Source: Allobosea sp.
GTDB taxonomy: Bacteria > Pseudomonadota > Alphaproteobacteria > Rhizobiales > Beijerinckiaceae
Direction: 5' to 3'
DNA length: 64,000 bases
NCBI RefSeq assembly: GCF_017308075.1
Contig: NZ_JAFKFX010000044.1
Location: 1-64,000, forward strand
Below the pieces are notes generated by a model. That model searched no databases and was not told the origin of the DNA. It saw only the letters and a program-made list of their open reading frames with translations. The position numbers were made by a program, and so were the translations under genes. Shown one piece after another: positions 33,987-41,916 of the stretch (the stretch's first letter is position 1; the number at the start of each line of letters is the position of its first letter).

Positions 33987-35864
33987 TCAGAGGAAGCCGA
34001 TGGAGATCCACGGCACGGCCGCGACGATGACGAGGCCGACAAGCAGGGCGAGCACATAGCCCCAGATGTATTTCAGCCCCTCGTCGGGATTGATCTTCGA
34101 GATCGCGCAGGCGCCGTAATAGCCGACGCCGAAGGGCGGCGCGAAAAGCCCGATGCCCATCGCGAAGATCACGACCATGGCATAGTGCACCTCGTGCACG
34201 CCGATCTGCTTGGCGATCGGGAAAAGGAGCGGTCCGAACAGCACGATCGCCGGGATGCCTTCGAGCACGCTGCCGAGGATGACGAAGGCGACGATCGAGA
34301 TCGCGAGGAAGCCCCAGCTGCCGCCGGGCACCGCCGCCATGACCTTGGCGAGGTCCTGCGAGAAGCCCGACTGCGTCAGCCCCCAGGCCATCGCTGTCGC
34401 GCAGCCGATGATGAAGATGATCGCGCCGGTGAGCGACGCCGTGTCGACCAGCATGCCTTTCAGCCGGCGCCAATCGAACTGGCGGTAGATCAGGATGCCG
34501 GCCAGCACGGCATAGGCGATGCCGATGGTCGAGACCTCGGTCGCGGTGGCGACGCCCTCGACCACCGCAGCGCGGATCACGAAGGGCAGCGCGATGGCGG
34601 GCGCCGCAATCAGGCAGAGCCTACCGATCTCGCGCTTCGAATATTTGGTGACGTCGCTGAGGTCCTCAGCCCTATTGCGCCGCCAGACGACGAAGCAGAG
34701 CGCGATGCCGAGCACGACAGCCGGCAGCATGCCGCCGGTGAACAGGGCCGCGATCGAGACGCCGGTGACCGAGCCGATGGTGATCAGGACGATCGAGGGC
34801 GGGATCGTCTCGGTCTGCGCGCCGGTCGCCGAGAGCAGCGCGACGAGGTCGCCCGGCTTGGCGCCGCGCTTCTGCATCTCCGGGAACAGGACAGGCGCGA
34901 TCGCGGCCATGTCGGCGATCTTCGAGCCGGAGATGCCGGAGACCAGATACATCGCGCCGACCAGCACATAGGAGAGCCCGCCGCGGACATGGCCGAGCAA
35001 CGAGGCCAGGAACTGGATCATGGCGCGGGCCATGCCGGTCATCTCGATCAGCGCACCGAGGAAGATGAAGAGCGGCACGGCGAGCAGGATCAGGTGGCTC
35101 ATACCCTCGTCGAGCCGGCCGACCATGACGATCATCGGCGTCGAGGTCGTCAACGAGAGATAACCGAAGGTGGCGAGCGCAAAGGAGAAGGCGATCGGAA
35201 CGCCGGCGAAGACGTTCGCCGCCACGATGCCGACGAAGAAGATCAGGAGGTTGAGCTTGCCGAGCGGCTTCAGCGCCGGACCTGCGACATAGAACAGCAC
35301 GACCAACGCCACGGTTATCCCGGCTGCCAGCACGACGGTTTTCCAGGAGCCGAAGCGCAGCAGCCGGCAGAAGGCGGCGAACAGCATCAAGACGATGCCG
35401 ATCGGCAGCGCCGCGGCGCGCCAGCTATTGGCGATCTCCAGCGCCGGCGTGACGATGAAGCGCTCCTCCTCGGCATAGTCCAGCGCATCCGGCAGGATCA
35501 TCACCAGGAAGGCGATGGCGGCGGTGATCGCGAGCGCCTCGAGCAGGAGCCGCGTCTGCGGCCCGACGCGGGAAACGAGGCCGGTCATCCGCATATGCTC
35601 GCCGCGCCGAAGCGCGACGACCGCGCCGAGCATGGAGAGCCACAGGAACAGGATCGAGGCGAGCTCGTCCGACCAGACCAGCGGGGCGTGGAAGGCATAG
35701 CGGGCGGTGACCCCCGCACCGAGGATGACGATCTCGGTGAGGACGAGCACCGCCGCGATCGCCTCGACCATCGCTCCGACGGCCCGGTCGAGCCGGTCGG
35801 CGAGGCGTCCGAGCCCGGTCGCAGGCACGGCCTGCGTCGGCATCAAGGCGATGTGCCCGGCCAT
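33987..35864 (-). CDS. TRAP transporter fused small and large permease (DctQM)
   Basis: This 625-residue inner-membrane protein has a DctQ-like N-terminus (residues about 20-165, four hydrophobic segments, VWSDELASILFLWLSMLGAV) joined to a DctM-like large permease (about 200-625, GVPIAFSFALATFGYLSL, VPLFIFLGALIEMTGMA, VSGISGSKIADMAAIAPVLF, TIPPSIVLITIGSV). TRAP transporters use an ion gradient to import organic acids with a periplasmic binding protein. The dctP gene lies just upstream on the same strand. The VOC gene follows 30 bases later. Confidence 0.9.
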   Translation of the reverse strand: MAGHIALMPTQAVPATGLGRLADRLDRAVGAMVEAIAAVLVLTEIVILGAGVTARYAFHAPLVWSDELASILFLWLSMLGAVVALRRGEHMRMTGLVSRVGPQTRLLLEALAITAAIAFLVMILPDALDYAEEERFIVTPALEIANSWRAAALPIGIVLMLFAAFCRLLRFGSWKTVVLAAGITVALVVLFYVAGPALKPLGKLNLLIFFVGIVAANVFAGVPIAFSFALATFGYLSLTTSTPMIVMVGRLDEGMSHLILLAVPLFIFLGALIEMTGMARAMIQFLASLLGHVRGGLSYVLVGAMYLVSGISGSKIADMAAIAPVLFPEMQKRGAKPGDLVALLSATGAQTETIPPSIVLITIGSVTGVSIAALFTGGMLPAVVLGIALCFVVWRRNRAEDLSDVTKYSKREIGRLCLIAAPAIALPFVIRAAVVEGVATATEVSTIGIAYAVLAGILIYRQFDWRRLKGMLVDTASLTGAIIFIIGCATAMAWGLTQSGFSQDLAKVMAAVPGGSWGFLAISIVAFVILGSVLEGIPAIVLFGPLLFPIAKQIGVHEVHYAMVVIFAMGIGLFAPPFGVGYYGACAISKINPDEGLKYIWGYVLALLVGLVIVAAVPWISIGFL

Positions 35865-35889
35865 GGCGAGTTCCTTCTTAGCTGTTCCT

Positions 35890-35926
35890 GGTCGTCCCGG
35901 GGCTCACGGAGAGGCCCGGGACGACC
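35890..35926. repeat. Inverted repeat between dctP and dctQM
   Basis: GGTCGTCCCGGG and CCCGGGACGACC are exact inverted arms around a 13-base loop. It lies in the gap between the binding-protein and permease genes of the TRAP operon and is a minimal member of the CCGGGACGAC repeat group. Confidence 0.75.
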
Positions 35927-35948
35927 TTGATCCGGTGGGTCGGCTCGC

Positions 35949-36965
35949 TCAAGCGAGCTTGCCGACCGCGCCTTCGAGCAGGCTCCAGGCCTCGGCGCCG
36001 AAGCGCTCCTGCCATTCCTTGTAGAAGCCGCCCTCGCGCAGCTTGGCCCGGAAGCTGTCCGGATTGGTCTTGTTGAAGGAAAGCCCCTTCGACTGCAGAT
36101 CGGCCTGCACGGTCTCGTTCAGGCTCTTGATGTCGCCCCGCTGGGCGACGCCGGCATCGTTGATCGCGGACGCCACGATCTTCTGGATATCCGGCGGCAG
36201 GCCGCGCCAGGCGCGCCCGTTGGCGATGAACCAGAAGCCGTCCCAGATATGGTTCGAGATCGCGCAATGCTTCTGCACCTCGAACAGCTTGGCGACCTGG
36301 ATGATCGGCAGCGGATTCTCCTGCGCGTCGACGACCCTGGTCTGCAGCGCCGAATAGACCTCCGAGAACTGCAGGCTGGCCGGCGCGGCTCCGAGCGCCT
36401 TGAACATCGAGATCGAGAGCGGCGAGACCGGAACGCGGATCTTCAACGAGGCCATGTCGGCGGCCTGCTCGATCGGCTTGCCCGAGGTCGTCATCTGGCG
36501 GAAGCCGTTGTCCCACATCTTCTCGAAGGCGTAGAGGTTGACCTTCTCGATCGCGGCGCGGACATGCGCGCCGACCGGCCCGTCCATCGCCTTCCAGACC
36601 TGGTCGTAATCGGCGAAGGCGAAGCCGACCGCATTGATCGCCGCGACCGGCACCAAGGTCGCGATCACCAGCGCCGACGGCGTGAAGAAGGTGATGCCGC
36701 CATTGCGGACCTGGCTCAGCATGTCGGTGTCGCCGCCGAGCTGGTTGTTCGGGAAGATCTTGATTTCGACCCGGCCGTTCGTCTCCTTGGCGACGCGCTC
36801 CGCCGCCTGCTGGGCGCGGATGTTGAGCGGATGGCTGAGCGGCAGGTTGTTGCCGTATTTCAGCTCGATCTCGGCGGCCCGCGCGATCATCGGCATGCCG
36901 ATCAGCGAAGCAGCGGGAACGGCGGCAAGGCTCTGCAACGCAGCGCGGCGGGTCAGTCCGGTCAT
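35949..36965 (-). CDS. TRAP transporter periplasmic binding protein (DctP)
   Basis: This 338-residue protein starts at the ATG at 36965, preceded by GGGAGGA. A twin-arginine-type signal (TRRAALQSLAAVPAASLIG, cleavage after ARAAE or nearby) precedes the DctP fold: LKYGNNLPLSHPLNIRAQQA, VEIKIFPNNQLGGDTDMLSQ, and KIRVPVSPLSISMFKALGA with the conserved Arg that binds the substrate carboxylate. It begins the minus-strand operon opposite the LacI-type regulator. A sugar-acid substrate fits the downstream kinase and RuBisCO-like protein; this is inferred. Confidence 0.9.
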   Translation of the reverse strand: MTGLTRRAALQSLAAVPAASLIGMPMIARAAEIELKYGNNLPLSHPLNIRAQQAAERVAKETNGRVEIKIFPNNQLGGDTDMLSQVRNGGITFFTPSALVIATLVPVAAINAVGFAFADYDQVWKAMDGPVGAHVRAAIEKVNLYAFEKMWDNGFRQMTTSGKPIEQAADMASLKIRVPVSPLSISMFKALGAAPASLQFSEVYSALQTRVVDAQENPLPIIQVAKLFEVQKHCAISNHIWDGFWFIANGRAWRGLPPDIQKIVASAINDAGVAQRGDIKSLNETVQADLQSKGLSFNKTNPDSFRAKLREGGFYKEWQERFGAEAWSLLEGAVGKLA

Positions 36966-37060
36966 GATGTCCTCCCAGATTCGCTTGATGCGATTTGATT
37001 GCTCTTGATCGTCTTGCACTCAGGATAGAAATCACGTCTGATGGTCATCAAGCTCATTTT
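36966..37060. promoter_or_regulatory. Divergent promoter region, TRAP operon versus LacI regulator
   Basis: The 95 bases between the two starts are richer in A and T than the genes and contain symmetric motifs: GATGGTCATC at 37040-37049, and CATCA...TGATG arms across about 37046-37067. Such symmetry near the regulator start is what a LacI dimer would bind. No single operator can be fixed. Confidence 0.45.
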
Positions 37061-38167
37061 ATGATGGTTTTTGATGGAATGAATATCCCGATTTCAACAC
37101 CGGCGCTGCCTTTGGACGTCAGCTCGGAGGTCGCCCCGCGCCGCCGCCAAATGGCCCGGGTCGAAGATGTCGCGAAGCTCGCCGGCGTCTCGACCGCGAC
37201 CGTCGACCGGGTGCTGAACCAGCGGCCGGGCGTGCGGGCGGCGACTGTGCAGCGCGTGCTCAAGGCGGCCGGAGAGCTCGGCTACGTCATGGAAGGCGCG
37301 CTACCGGCGAGCGCCCTGCGGCCGCTGCGGCTCGCCTTCCTGCTGCCGGCCGGCACCAACCGCTTCCTCACCCTGCTCGGCCGCCAGATCGCCGGCGCGC
37401 AGGATCAGCTCACCTCCTTCAACATGCGGGCCCGGGTCGAGTACATCGAGAGTTTCAAGCCCGAGCTCCTCGCCCAGCATCTGCGCCAGGCGGCGCGCGA
37501 CGTCGACGGCATCGCCTTCATGGCGCTGGAGCACCCTTCCGTGCGCGAAGCGGTCGACGGCCTCGCCGAGCGCGGCGTGCCGACGGTGACGTTGATCTCC
37601 GACATCGCCAACAGCCGCCGCGTCGCCTATGTCGGGCTCGACAACCGCTCGGCCGGGCGCACGGCGGGCTATCTCGTCGCCCGCTTCATCGGCCGCCGCC
37701 CCGCCAAGGTCGCAATGATCGCCGGCAGTCTGAGCTACCGCGCCCATGAGGAGCGCGAGATGGGCTTCCTCCATCTGTTCCAGGAGCTCTACCCGGCAAT
37801 CGATGTGGTCGGCCTGCGCGAGGGCCATGACGACGAGGGCCAGAACTACCGGCAGACCAGGACACTGCTGGCGCAGCACCCTGATCTCGCCGGCATCTAC
37901 AATATCGGCGGCGGCGCCGAGGGCATCGGCCGGGCCCTGAAGGAGACCGGGCGCCAGCACGAGGTCGTCTTCGTCGGCCACGGGCTGACGCTGGACACGC
38001 GTGCCCTGCTGATCGACGGCACGATGGACGCCGTGATCACCCAGCACCCGCAGGCGACGCTGATGACCTGCGTCTCGATCTTCGCCAATCTGCGTGCCGG
38101 CCGTCCTGCGACCGAGGGCACGAGCCGGCCGAGCACCGAGATCGTGCTGCGCGAGAACCTGCCCTGA
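37061..38167 (+). CDS. LacI-family transcriptional regulator
   Basis: From the ATG at 37061 the protein has 368 residues; starts at 37079 or 37151 (MARVEDVAKLAGVSTATVDR) are also possible and would shorten the N-terminus. The LacI DNA-binding domain VEDVAKLAGVSTATVDRVLN and hinge LGYVMEGALPAS are followed by a periplasmic-binding-like effector domain (LRLAFLLPAGTNRFLTLLGR, VAMIAGSLSYRAHEEREMGF, GIYNIGGGAEGIGRAL). It probably represses the divergent TRAP/RuBisCO-like operon until a sugar acid or phosphate ester binds. Confidence 0.88.
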   Translation: MMVFDGMNIPISTPALPLDVSSEVAPRRRQMARVEDVAKLAGVSTATVDRVLNQRPGVRAATVQRVLKAAGELGYVMEGALPASALRPLRLAFLLPAGTNRFLTLLGRQIAGAQDQLTSFNMRARVEYIESFKPELLAQHLRQAARDVDGIAFMALEHPSVREAVDGLAERGVPTVTLISDIANSRRVAYVGLDNRSAGRTAGYLVARFIGRRPAKVAMIAGSLSYRAHEEREMGFLHLFQELYPAIDVVGLREGHDDEGQNYRQTRTLLAQHPDLAGIYNIGGGAEGIGRALKETGRQHEVVFVGHGLTLDTRALLIDGTMDAVITQHPQATLMTCVSIFANLRAGRPATEGTSRPSTEIVLRENLP

Positions 38168-38188
38168 GACCGATGTGCCGGGCGCCCC

Positions 38189-39202
38189 TCAGCGCCCGGT
38201 CAGGAAATAGCCGGAGAGGAGATAAGCGGCGGCCGAGATCGCGCCCGCGGCCGGCATCGTCACGATCCAGGCGAAGACGATGCCGCGCGCCACGCCCCAG
38301 CGCACCGCCGCCATCCGGCGCGCCGCCCCGACGCCGATGATCGCGCCGGTGATGGTGTGCGTGGTCGAGACGGGGATGCCGAGATAGGTCGCCATGAACA
38401 GGGTGATCGCCCCGCCGGTCTCGGCGCAGAACCCCTGCTGCGGCGTCAGCCGGGTGATCTTCGAGCCCATGGTGTGGACGATGCGCCAACCGCCGCAGAG
38501 CGTGCCGAGCGCCATCGCCGCCTGGCAGGAGATCACCACCCAGAACGGCACCGAGAAGCTGTCGCCCATCAGACCATGCGAGAACAAGAGCACGGCGATG
38601 ATGCCCATGGTCTTCTGCGCGTCATTGGCACCGTGACCGAGGGAATAGAGCGAGGCGGAGACGAATTGCAGCGAGCGGAAGGTGCTGTCCGCCTTGATCG
38701 GCGCCACTTTGAGGAAGCTCCAGGAGACGAACAGCACGAGCAGCAGCGCCAGCGCGAAGCCGATCGCCGGCGACATGAAGATCGCGACGAAGGTCTTGCC
38801 CAGCCCCCACCAGACGATCGAGGAGAAGCCCGCCTTGGCGAGCCCGGCGCCGACCAGCCCGCCGATCAGCGCATGCGAGGAACTCGACGGGATACCGGCG
38901 ATCCAGGTCAGCACATTCCAGGCGATAGCTCCGGTCAGCGCCCCGAAAATCACCCGGTCGTCGACGATCGCCGCCTGGATGATGCCCGAGCCGACGGTCT
39001 GGGCGACATGCAGGCCGAAGAACAGGAAGGCGATGAAATTGAAGAAGGCGGCCCAGAAAACCGCCCAGCGCGGCGGCAGGACCCGCGTCGAGACGATGGT
39101 CGCGATCGAGTTCGCGGCGTCATGCAGGCCGTTCAGGAAGTCGAACAGCAGGGCGACGGCGATCAGGAAGATCAGGGAGGTGGCGACGGCGGAAAGGTCC
39201 AC
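38189..39202 (-). CDS. pit: Low-affinity inorganic phosphate transporter (PiT)
   Basis: This 337-residue membrane protein has the PiT family repeat: FDFLNGLHDAANSIATIVST near the N-terminus, SLGHGANDAQKTMGIIAVLL in the C-terminal half, and GIPSSSSHALIGGLVGAGLA and GIPVSTTHTITGAIIGVGAA. It imports metal-phosphate or phosphate with protons. It follows the DUF47 gene by 12 bases on the same strand, the well-known DUF47-pit pair. A Pho box lies upstream of the pair. Confidence 0.95.
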   Translation of the reverse strand: MDLSAVATSLIFLIAVALLFDFLNGLHDAANSIATIVSTRVLPPRWAVFWAAFFNFIAFLFFGLHVAQTVGSGIIQAAIVDDRVIFGALTGAIAWNVLTWIAGIPSSSSHALIGGLVGAGLAKAGFSSIVWWGLGKTFVAIFMSPAIGFALALLLVLFVSWSFLKVAPIKADSTFRSLQFVSASLYSLGHGANDAQKTMGIIAVLLFSHGLMGDSFSVPFWVVISCQAAMALGTLCGGWRIVHTMGSKITRLTPQQGFCAETGGAITLFMATYLGIPVSTTHTITGAIIGVGAARRMAAVRWGVARGIVFAWIVTMPAAGAISAAAYLLSGYFLTGR

Positions 39203-39214
39203 GGCGCGCGCCGC

Positions 39215-39859
39215 CTAGAGATGTTCGAGCACGATGCGGCTGACCCGCTTGGCGACGTCCTCCAGCCGGTCGACCACTTTTTCAAGATGGTCGTAGACCT
39301 CGGCGCCGACGATGAAGCCCATCGCCTCGCCGCCGCGATGCGCCCTGAACAGCGCCTTCAGTCCCTGGCCGTGCAGCACATCGGAACGTTCCTCGATCGC
39401 GCCGATCTCCTTGGCCAGCGCCCCGATCGCGACGGCGTTCTTCTTGATGTCCCGCAACATCGGCAGGAGCCGCGCGACGCGCTCCGACGCCTGCACCACC
39501 ACCACGCCGAGCTCGGCCATATCAGGCTCGAAGCGTTCGACCTCGTAGAGCGCGATCGCCTTGGCGGTCTTGCGCATCTGGTCGATCGCGTCGTCCATCG
39601 AGCCGATCAGCTCCTCGATGTCGCCGCGGTCGAACGGGGTGATGAAACTCCGGCCGGTCTCATGCATGACCTCTCCGGCGATCTCGTCGGCCAGGTGCTC
39701 CTGCTTGAAGATCTCGGCGCAGCCGCTCTCGATCGAGACGCGGCCGGCGAGCAGGGAATCCAGCGCCCTGGCGCCCGCGACCAGCGTGACCGCATGCGCC
39801 TCGAACAGATCGAAGAACTTGGGTTCTTTCGGGAGCAGCTTCTGAAACCAGCCGAGCAC
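39215..39859 (-). CDS. DUF47 family PhoU-like regulator of the PiT transporter
   Basis: The protein is 214 residues from the GTG at 39859 (MLGWFQKLLPKEPKFFDLFE). It is all helical, with PhoU-like repeated segments (LVAGARALDSLLAGRVSIES, EIFKQEHLADEIAGEVMHET, IDQMRKTAKAIALYEVERFE). A much longer frame extends upstream, but it is not protein-like and overlaps the Pho box. DUF47 proteins are partners of PiT transporters and modulate them. Confidence 0.88.
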   Translation of the reverse strand: MLGWFQKLLPKEPKFFDLFEAHAVTLVAGARALDSLLAGRVSIESGCAEIFKQEHLADEIAGEVMHETGRSFITPFDRGDIEELIGSMDDAIDQMRKTAKAIALYEVERFEPDMAELGVVVVQASERVARLLPMLRDIKKNAVAIGALAKEIGAIEERSDVLHGQGLKALFRAHRGGEAMGFIVGAEVYDHLEKVVDRLEDVAKRVSRIVLEHL

Positions 39860-39939
39860 CGCGCACCTCGTCGTGATCGCACGGCCAGCCGCGCCGCCTT
39901 CGTCGCGGCAGGATACGAGCCGAATTGCCGCCAGCTTGT

Positions 39940-39957
39940 GTGACAGTTTCATGACCG
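39940..39957 (-). promoter_or_regulatory. Pho box upstream of the DUF47-pit pair
   Basis: On the minus strand the site reads CGGTCAT-GAAA-CTGTCAC: two 7-base half-sites 11 bases apart, as in the PhoB consensus CTGTCAT-N4-CTGTCAT, with 12 of 14 positions matching. It lies about 80 bases upstream of the DUF47 start. In Sinorhizobium meliloti the equivalent orfA-pit operon is repressed by PhoB under phosphate limitation, which suggests the same here. Confidence 0.8.
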
Positions 39958-40147
39958 CTGCAACCATATCCTGCGCCGCTGCACAGATGCTTTCTCCCTG
40001 CCGTCTCGCGGGAGCGAAGGGAGTACCTCGCCGGAGCAATGCGCGCCGGGGCCAAAGCGCCCTCCCTTGCGTCATCTTGAATTGGCAAGCACTGCGCGCA
40101 GGCGCATAGCTATCGCGGCTGGCGGGGCCTTGAACGGAGGACTGGCC

Positions 40148-40438
40148 ATGCACGCGATCGTCAGAACCTATTCCGGCAAGGGCGCCAAGGAGCTTTTCGA
40201 CCTGCTCGAGAAGCGCAAGGCAGATGTCGAGAAGCTGATGCGGACGGTAACGGGCTTCTCGAACTACGCGCTGATCCGCACCGCCGATGGCGGGGTTTCC
40301 GTCACGGTCTGCAAGGACAAGGCCGGCACCGATGAAAGCCTGAAAATGGCGAAGGAGTGGATCAAGGAGCACGCAGGCAATACCGGCGTCGGCGCTCCCA
40401 CCGTCCTGGAAGGCGCCGTTCTCCTGCATGTGAAGTGA
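40148..40438 (+). CDS. Small conserved-type protein, ABM-like fold possible
   Basis: This 96-residue cytoplasmic protein has a strong ribosome-binding site (GGAGG) before the ATG. The sequence MHAIVRTYSGKGAKELFDLL ... TGFSNYALIRTADGGVSVTV alternates short strands and helices in a way that fits small dimeric alpha+beta barrel (antibiotic-biosynthesis-monooxygenase-like) proteins. No catalytic motif is recognised. It lies alone between the DUF47-pit pair and the sensor operon, and its function is unknown. Confidence 0.75.
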   Translation: MHAIVRTYSGKGAKELFDLLEKRKADVEKLMRTVTGFSNYALIRTADGGVSVTVCKDKAGTDESLKMAKEWIKEHAGNTGVGAPTVLEGAVLLHVK

Positions 40439-40542
40439 CAGGCACGACATGAGCGAAGGGCCGCCGACCGCGGCCCTTCCCCCGGCCCGGCGACTGCACG
40501 GCCGATCTATGCCTGCCGATTGCCCGGCTATATGACGGTGCG

Positions 40543-41916
40543 ATGAGCCGCCGCGCCCTCTGTCTCTGGCTTGCCCTTTCCGCATTTGGCTGGCTCGCCG
40601 CCGGCCCGGCGCAGGCGCGTCGCGTCCAGGTCGTCACCTCGTTCCCGCCTTCCTTCTTCGAGCCTTTCCGCGTCGCCTTCCGCGCCCGTCACCCGGACAT
40701 CGCCGTCGAGATCGTGCAGCGCAAGACGACCGCCGCGCTCGCCGACATCCACGCTCAGAAGCGGCCGGAGGCCGATCTGTTCTGGGCTTCGGCACCCGAT
40801 GCCTTCGAGCTGCTGAAGCAGGCCGGACTGCTGGCGCCTCTGCAGGCGCGCCCCACCGGCGCCCCGGAGAGCATCGCCGGCTATCCGGTCAACGACCCTG
40901 CCGGCCGCTATCTCGGCTTCGCCATTTCCGGCTACGGGCTGGTCTACAACCCCGGCTATCTCTCGGCGCGCAATCTGCCCGTGCCGCGCAACTGGTCCGA
41001 CCTCGCCGCTCCCGCCTATGCCGGCCATATCGGCCTGACCTCGCCGGCCCGCTCCGGGACCACCCATCTGATGGTCGAGGCGCTGCTGCAATCGCTCGGC
41101 TGGGAGCGCGGCTGGGCGCTCTGGTCGGCGATCGGCGGCAATCTCGCGACACTGACCGCGCGCAGCTTCGGCGTCACCACCGGCGTCGCGCGCGGCCGCT
41201 TCGGCATCGGCATCTCCATCGATTTCCTGACGGATTCCGGCACCGGCGAAGCCGAAACCAACCGTTTCGTGCTGCCGGAGGAGACGCTGTTCGCGCCGGC
41301 CAGCATCGCGCGGCTCGCGACATCGCCCAATCCCAAGGAGGCCGAGCTCTTCGTCGACTTCGTGCTGTCTCCCGAAGGCCAAAGGCTGCTGCGCGAGCCG
41401 CGGATCGGCCGCCTCGCGGTCTCGCCGGCCGCCTATGGCCCTAACGAGACGCCGCCGCATCTCTCGGAAACAGCGGGTCTGTTCAGCAAGACCCGTTTCG
41501 ACGCCGGCCTCTCGGCCAGCCGCTACGAACTCGTCAACATCATCTTCGACGAATGGATCACCTTCCGGCGCGCCGAGCATGCCCGGCTCTGGCGCAGCCT
41601 ACAGGCCATGGAAGCGGCGCTCCTTCGCCATCCCGACGAGCAGGCGGCGCAGTTTCTGACGCAGGCCCGCACCGCCCTCACCCGTCCGCCGGTCGCGGCC
41701 GCGCAGCTGGAGCAGCCCGAGCGCTTCCGCAACCTCGTCCGCGTCCCGCGCGGCGTTGCCCCGCCCGAAGCGCAGGCGAAGCTCGAGGCCGAGATCCGCG
41801 CCGCGATCGCCGGCCATGCCGCGGAGGCCGCCGACGCCCTGCGGAGGGCGACCGAACGGCTCGTCGGCCTGGGCTGGGCCGGGGCAGAGGACGGCCTTGC
41901 GGGAGCGAGGCCGTGA
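40543..41916 (+). CDS. Periplasmic sensing protein of a PgtC-like three-gene signal system
   Basis: This 457-residue protein has a signal peptide (MSRRALCLWLALSAFGWLAA, then GPAQA). The binding-protein core has VTSFPPSFFEPFRVAFRARH, ADLFWASAPDAFELLKQAGL, YPVNDPAGRYLGFAISGYGL and SPARSGTTHLMVEALLQSLG, plus a helical C-terminal extension of about 110 residues. It is clearly paralogous to the transport binding protein at 45411. Its stop overlaps the start of the histidine kinase gene, as in PgtC-PgtB. It probably detects the same ligand in the periplasm and passes the signal to the kinase. Confidence 0.82.
   Translation: MSRRALCLWLALSAFGWLAAGPAQARRVQVVTSFPPSFFEPFRVAFRARHPDIAVEIVQRKTTAALADIHAQKRPEADLFWASAPDAFELLKQAGLLAPLQARPTGAPESIAGYPVNDPAGRYLGFAISGYGLVYNPGYLSARNLPVPRNWSDLAAPAYAGHIGLTSPARSGTTHLMVEALLQSLGWERGWALWSAIGGNLATLTARSFGVTTGVARGRFGIGISIDFLTDSGTGEAETNRFVLPEETLFAPASIARLATSPNPKEAELFVDFVLSPEGQRLLREPRIGRLAVSPAAYGPNETPPHLSETAGLFSKTRFDAGLSASRYELVNIIFDEWITFRRAEHARLWRSLQAMEAALLRHPDEQAAQFLTQARTALTRPPVAAAQLEQPERFRNLVRVPRGVAPPEAQAKLEAEIRAAIAGHAAEAADALRRATERLVGLGWAGAEDGLAGARP

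Noticed and set aside
33549-35930. A 793-residue open frame on the plus strand, opposite the fused DctQM gene
   Set aside because: It is very rich in Asp, Arg, His and Glu without any fold pattern and exactly mirrors the TRAP genes. High G+C keeps antisense frames free of stops.
38357-39943. 528-residue plus-strand frame opposite pit and DUF47
   Set aside because: Antisense of a well-known gene pair; composition is dominated by Arg, Asp, His and Gln.
40148-40438. Pho-regulated gene driven by the reverse of the Pho box at 39940
   Set aside because: The box orientation and distance fit the minus-strand DUF47-pit pair. The box is almost 200 bases from the small gene, with no promoter elements recognised in between.
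39860-40585. N-terminal extension of the DUF47 frame up to position 40585
   Set aside because: The extension is not protein-like and crosses the Pho box and the small gene on the other strand. The GTG at 39859 gives the normal DUF47 N-terminus.
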